Shown in pieces: positions 6,358-7,262 of a stretch of DNA of 7,262 bases. The notes under the pieces were generated by a model. It had not been told where the DNA came from. It saw nothing but the letters and a program-made list of their open reading frames with translations, and searched no databases. Each line of letters opens with the position of its first letter. Position 1 is the first letter of the stretch. The stretch is from Fimbriimonadaceae bacterium. GTDB lineage: Bacteria > Armatimonadota > Fimbriimonadia > Fimbriimonadales > Fimbriimonadaceae. Location of the stretch: positions 1 to 7,262 of the forward strand of contig JAKRSE010000341.1 of the NCBI GenBank assembly GCA_022402505.1, read 5' to 3'. The position numbers were made by a program, and so were the translations under genes.

Positions 6358-6419
6358 TCCGACTTCAGTCTACACAAGGAAGCCTGCCCCGTGCCTTTTC
6401 GCGCCTTGCGTCAGAATGT

Positions 6420-6453
6420 CGGGATGCGATTCCCGTCGGGAGCCCTCGGCTGA
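6420..6453 (+). promoter_or_regulatory. Leader of the exchanger gene: competing short stems and a 9-codon ORF abutting the start
   Basis: CGGGA (6420-6424), TCCCG (6431-6435) and CGGGA (6437-6441) allow the middle arm to pair with either neighbour; the downstream pairing reduces to a 4-bp stem with a 3-base loop. The third arm overlaps GGGAG (6438-6442), the only Shine-Dalgarno-like sequence before the exchanger ATG, at a rather long spacing of 11 bases. A small ORF from ATG 6424 (MRFPSGALG) ends with TGA 6451-6453, directly followed by the exchanger ATG. This could be a translational control leader, but arms this short occur by chance at high G+C. The wider intergenic region 6358-6453 also separates this gene from divergent GH16; no clear promoter was identified there. 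Confidence 0.3.
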
Positions 6454-7262
6454 ATGCACCCGATCCTCAGCCTGGTGTTGGGTCTGGTCTTTGCCGGCGT
6501 GGGAGGAGACCTCTTCGTGCGCGGGGCCGTCGGGCTCGCCTCTTGGGCCAGGATTCCGGCCGGAGTGATCGGGGCGACGGTCGCCGCCTTCGCCACATCG
6601 AGCCCGGAGCTTTCGGTCGCGGTGAACTCCGCCCTCAAACGCACGCCGGAGATCGCCCTGGGCGACGCGCTGGGCAGCAACGTGGTGAATGTGGCCTTCA
6701 TCCTGGGGGCCGCCCTCCTGCTGGGTCCGATCCACTGCAACCGAGGCTCCCTGGGCCGCGACTTCCCGGTGGCACTGATGGCCCCGATCGTCACCCTGCT
6801 GCTCTGCCTCGATGGGTCGCTCTCCCAGCTTGAATGCGGGCTCCTGGCGGCCGCCTTCTTCGCCTGGCTCAGCTTTGCCACCTTCGAGGCGATTCGCGGC
6901 CGGACACCTGCCGATGGGACCGCCAAAGGAGGCCCGGCGGCCATCCTGTTCGCCATCGGCGGGCTCGCCCTCCTCGTGCTTGCGGGTCAGAACATCGTGG
7001 TCGGGGCGAAGGAGATCGGCGCATGGCTCGGCTGGGACGCCTTCGTCGTCGGCGCGGTCCTCGTCGCCATCGGCACGTCCATTCCTGAAATGGCGACCAC
7101 CCTTTCGGCCCGGCTGAAGGGCGAGGATGACGTCGGCCTGGGCACGGTTCTGGGGAGCAATATCTTCAATGGACTCTTCACCGTCTCCGTCGCCGGGCTG
7201 ATCCACCCGATCGCCGTGGACCCCCGGCAGGCCGGAGTCGGGCTGGTTTTCGTCATCGCCTC
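6454..7262 (+). CDS. CaCA-family sodium/calcium (cation) exchanger, YrbG/NCX-like, 3' end outside window
   Basis: The 269 residues visible show the two inverted alpha-repeats that define the calcium/cation antiporter superfamily of inner-membrane exchangers, which move Ca2+ out using a Na+ or H+ gradient. Alpha-1 (about 39-90) has AFATSSPE with E52 and ALGSNVVN with N79; alpha-2 (about 200-250) has AIGTSIPE with E212 and VLGSNIFN with N239. The glutamates are the expected ion ligands. Both repeats have Asn after GSNxx, whereas the archaeal NCX_Mj has Asp at the alpha-2 position. Alpha-1 has Ala47 where Gly is usual (A-F-G-T-S). The loop between the halves (about 147-160) is short, with no Ca2+-binding regulatory domain, as in prokaryotic members. 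The usual full length is about 300-370 residues, so perhaps the last two or three helices lie beyond the edge. ATG 6454 directly precedes the first helix. Transported ion not provable here. Confidence 0.92.
   Translation, partial: MHPILSLVLGLVFAGVGGDLFVRGAVGLASWARIPAGVIGATVAAFATSSPELSVAVNSALKRTPEIALGDALGSNVVNVAFILGAALLLGPIHCNRGSLGRDFPVALMAPIVTLLLCLDGSLSQLECGLLAAAFFAWLSFATFEAIRGRTPADGTAKGGPAAILFAIGGLALLVLAGQNIVVGAKEIGAWLGWDAFVVGAVLVAIGTSIPEMATTLSARLKGEDDVGLGTVLGSNIFNGLFTVSVAGLIHPIAVDPRQAGVGLVFVIA

Noticed and set aside
5770..6453. 227-residue forward open frame opposite GH16
   Set aside because: Antisense to the conserved GH16 domain with no motif of its own; only its last nine codons were kept, as a possible leader ORF.
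6370..7206. 278-residue reverse-strand open frame opposite the exchanger
   Set aside because: Low-complexity, Glu/Gly/Arg-rich translation antisense to clear alpha-repeats of a CaCA exchanger.

Overview
The window (about 60-65% G+C apart from its left end) looks like a chromosomal piece of a high-G+C bacterium with an outer membrane. Several things fit a planctomycete: starts with weak or no Shine-Dalgarno sequence, regular 22-residue LxxTxV leucine-rich repeats, a large STAND-type ATPase, and a divergent D-2-hydroxyacid dehydrogenase. This assignment is inference; there is no rRNA or marker gene to confirm it.

Layout. (1) Bases 1-2722, minus strand: one very long gene, open without interruption over 907 codons and running off the left edge. 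It encodes a predicted transmembrane segment, a helical linker, a P-loop STAND/AAA-like ATPase and at least 11.9 leucine-rich repeats. This is the plan of NOD-like receptors and of bacterial NLR-like defence ATPases, and it is the most interesting item here. (2) Bases 2723-2824: a divergent intergenic region holding a 16-bp dyad. (3) Bases 2825-3862, plus strand: a D-isomer-specific 2-hydroxyacid dehydrogenase family protein with catalytic Arg/Glu/His but divergent surrounding motifs. (4) Bases 5427-3851, minus strand: a translationally coupled pair, an outer-membrane beta-barrel protein followed by a lipoprotein with Ig-like domains; the lipoprotein gene overlaps the dehydrogenase tail-to-tail by 12 bp. 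(5) Bases 6357-5542, minus strand: a single-domain GH16 beta-glucanase of the laminarinase type. (6) Bases 6454 to the right edge, plus strand: a CaCA-family cation exchanger (YrbG/NCX-like), cut off by the window.

How the genes may work together. The barrel and lipoprotein are almost certainly made from one message and probably act together at the cell envelope, but their role is unknown. GH16 lies upstream on the same strand, 114 bp away, and could share the transcript, though a hairpin directly after its stop codon suggests possible separation. The STAND-LRR gene, the dehydrogenase and the exchanger show no evident functional link. No tRNA, rRNA, CRISPR array, insertion sequence or integrase was seen. 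The only strong compositional anomaly is the AT-rich distal half of the leucine-rich repeat array at the left end.
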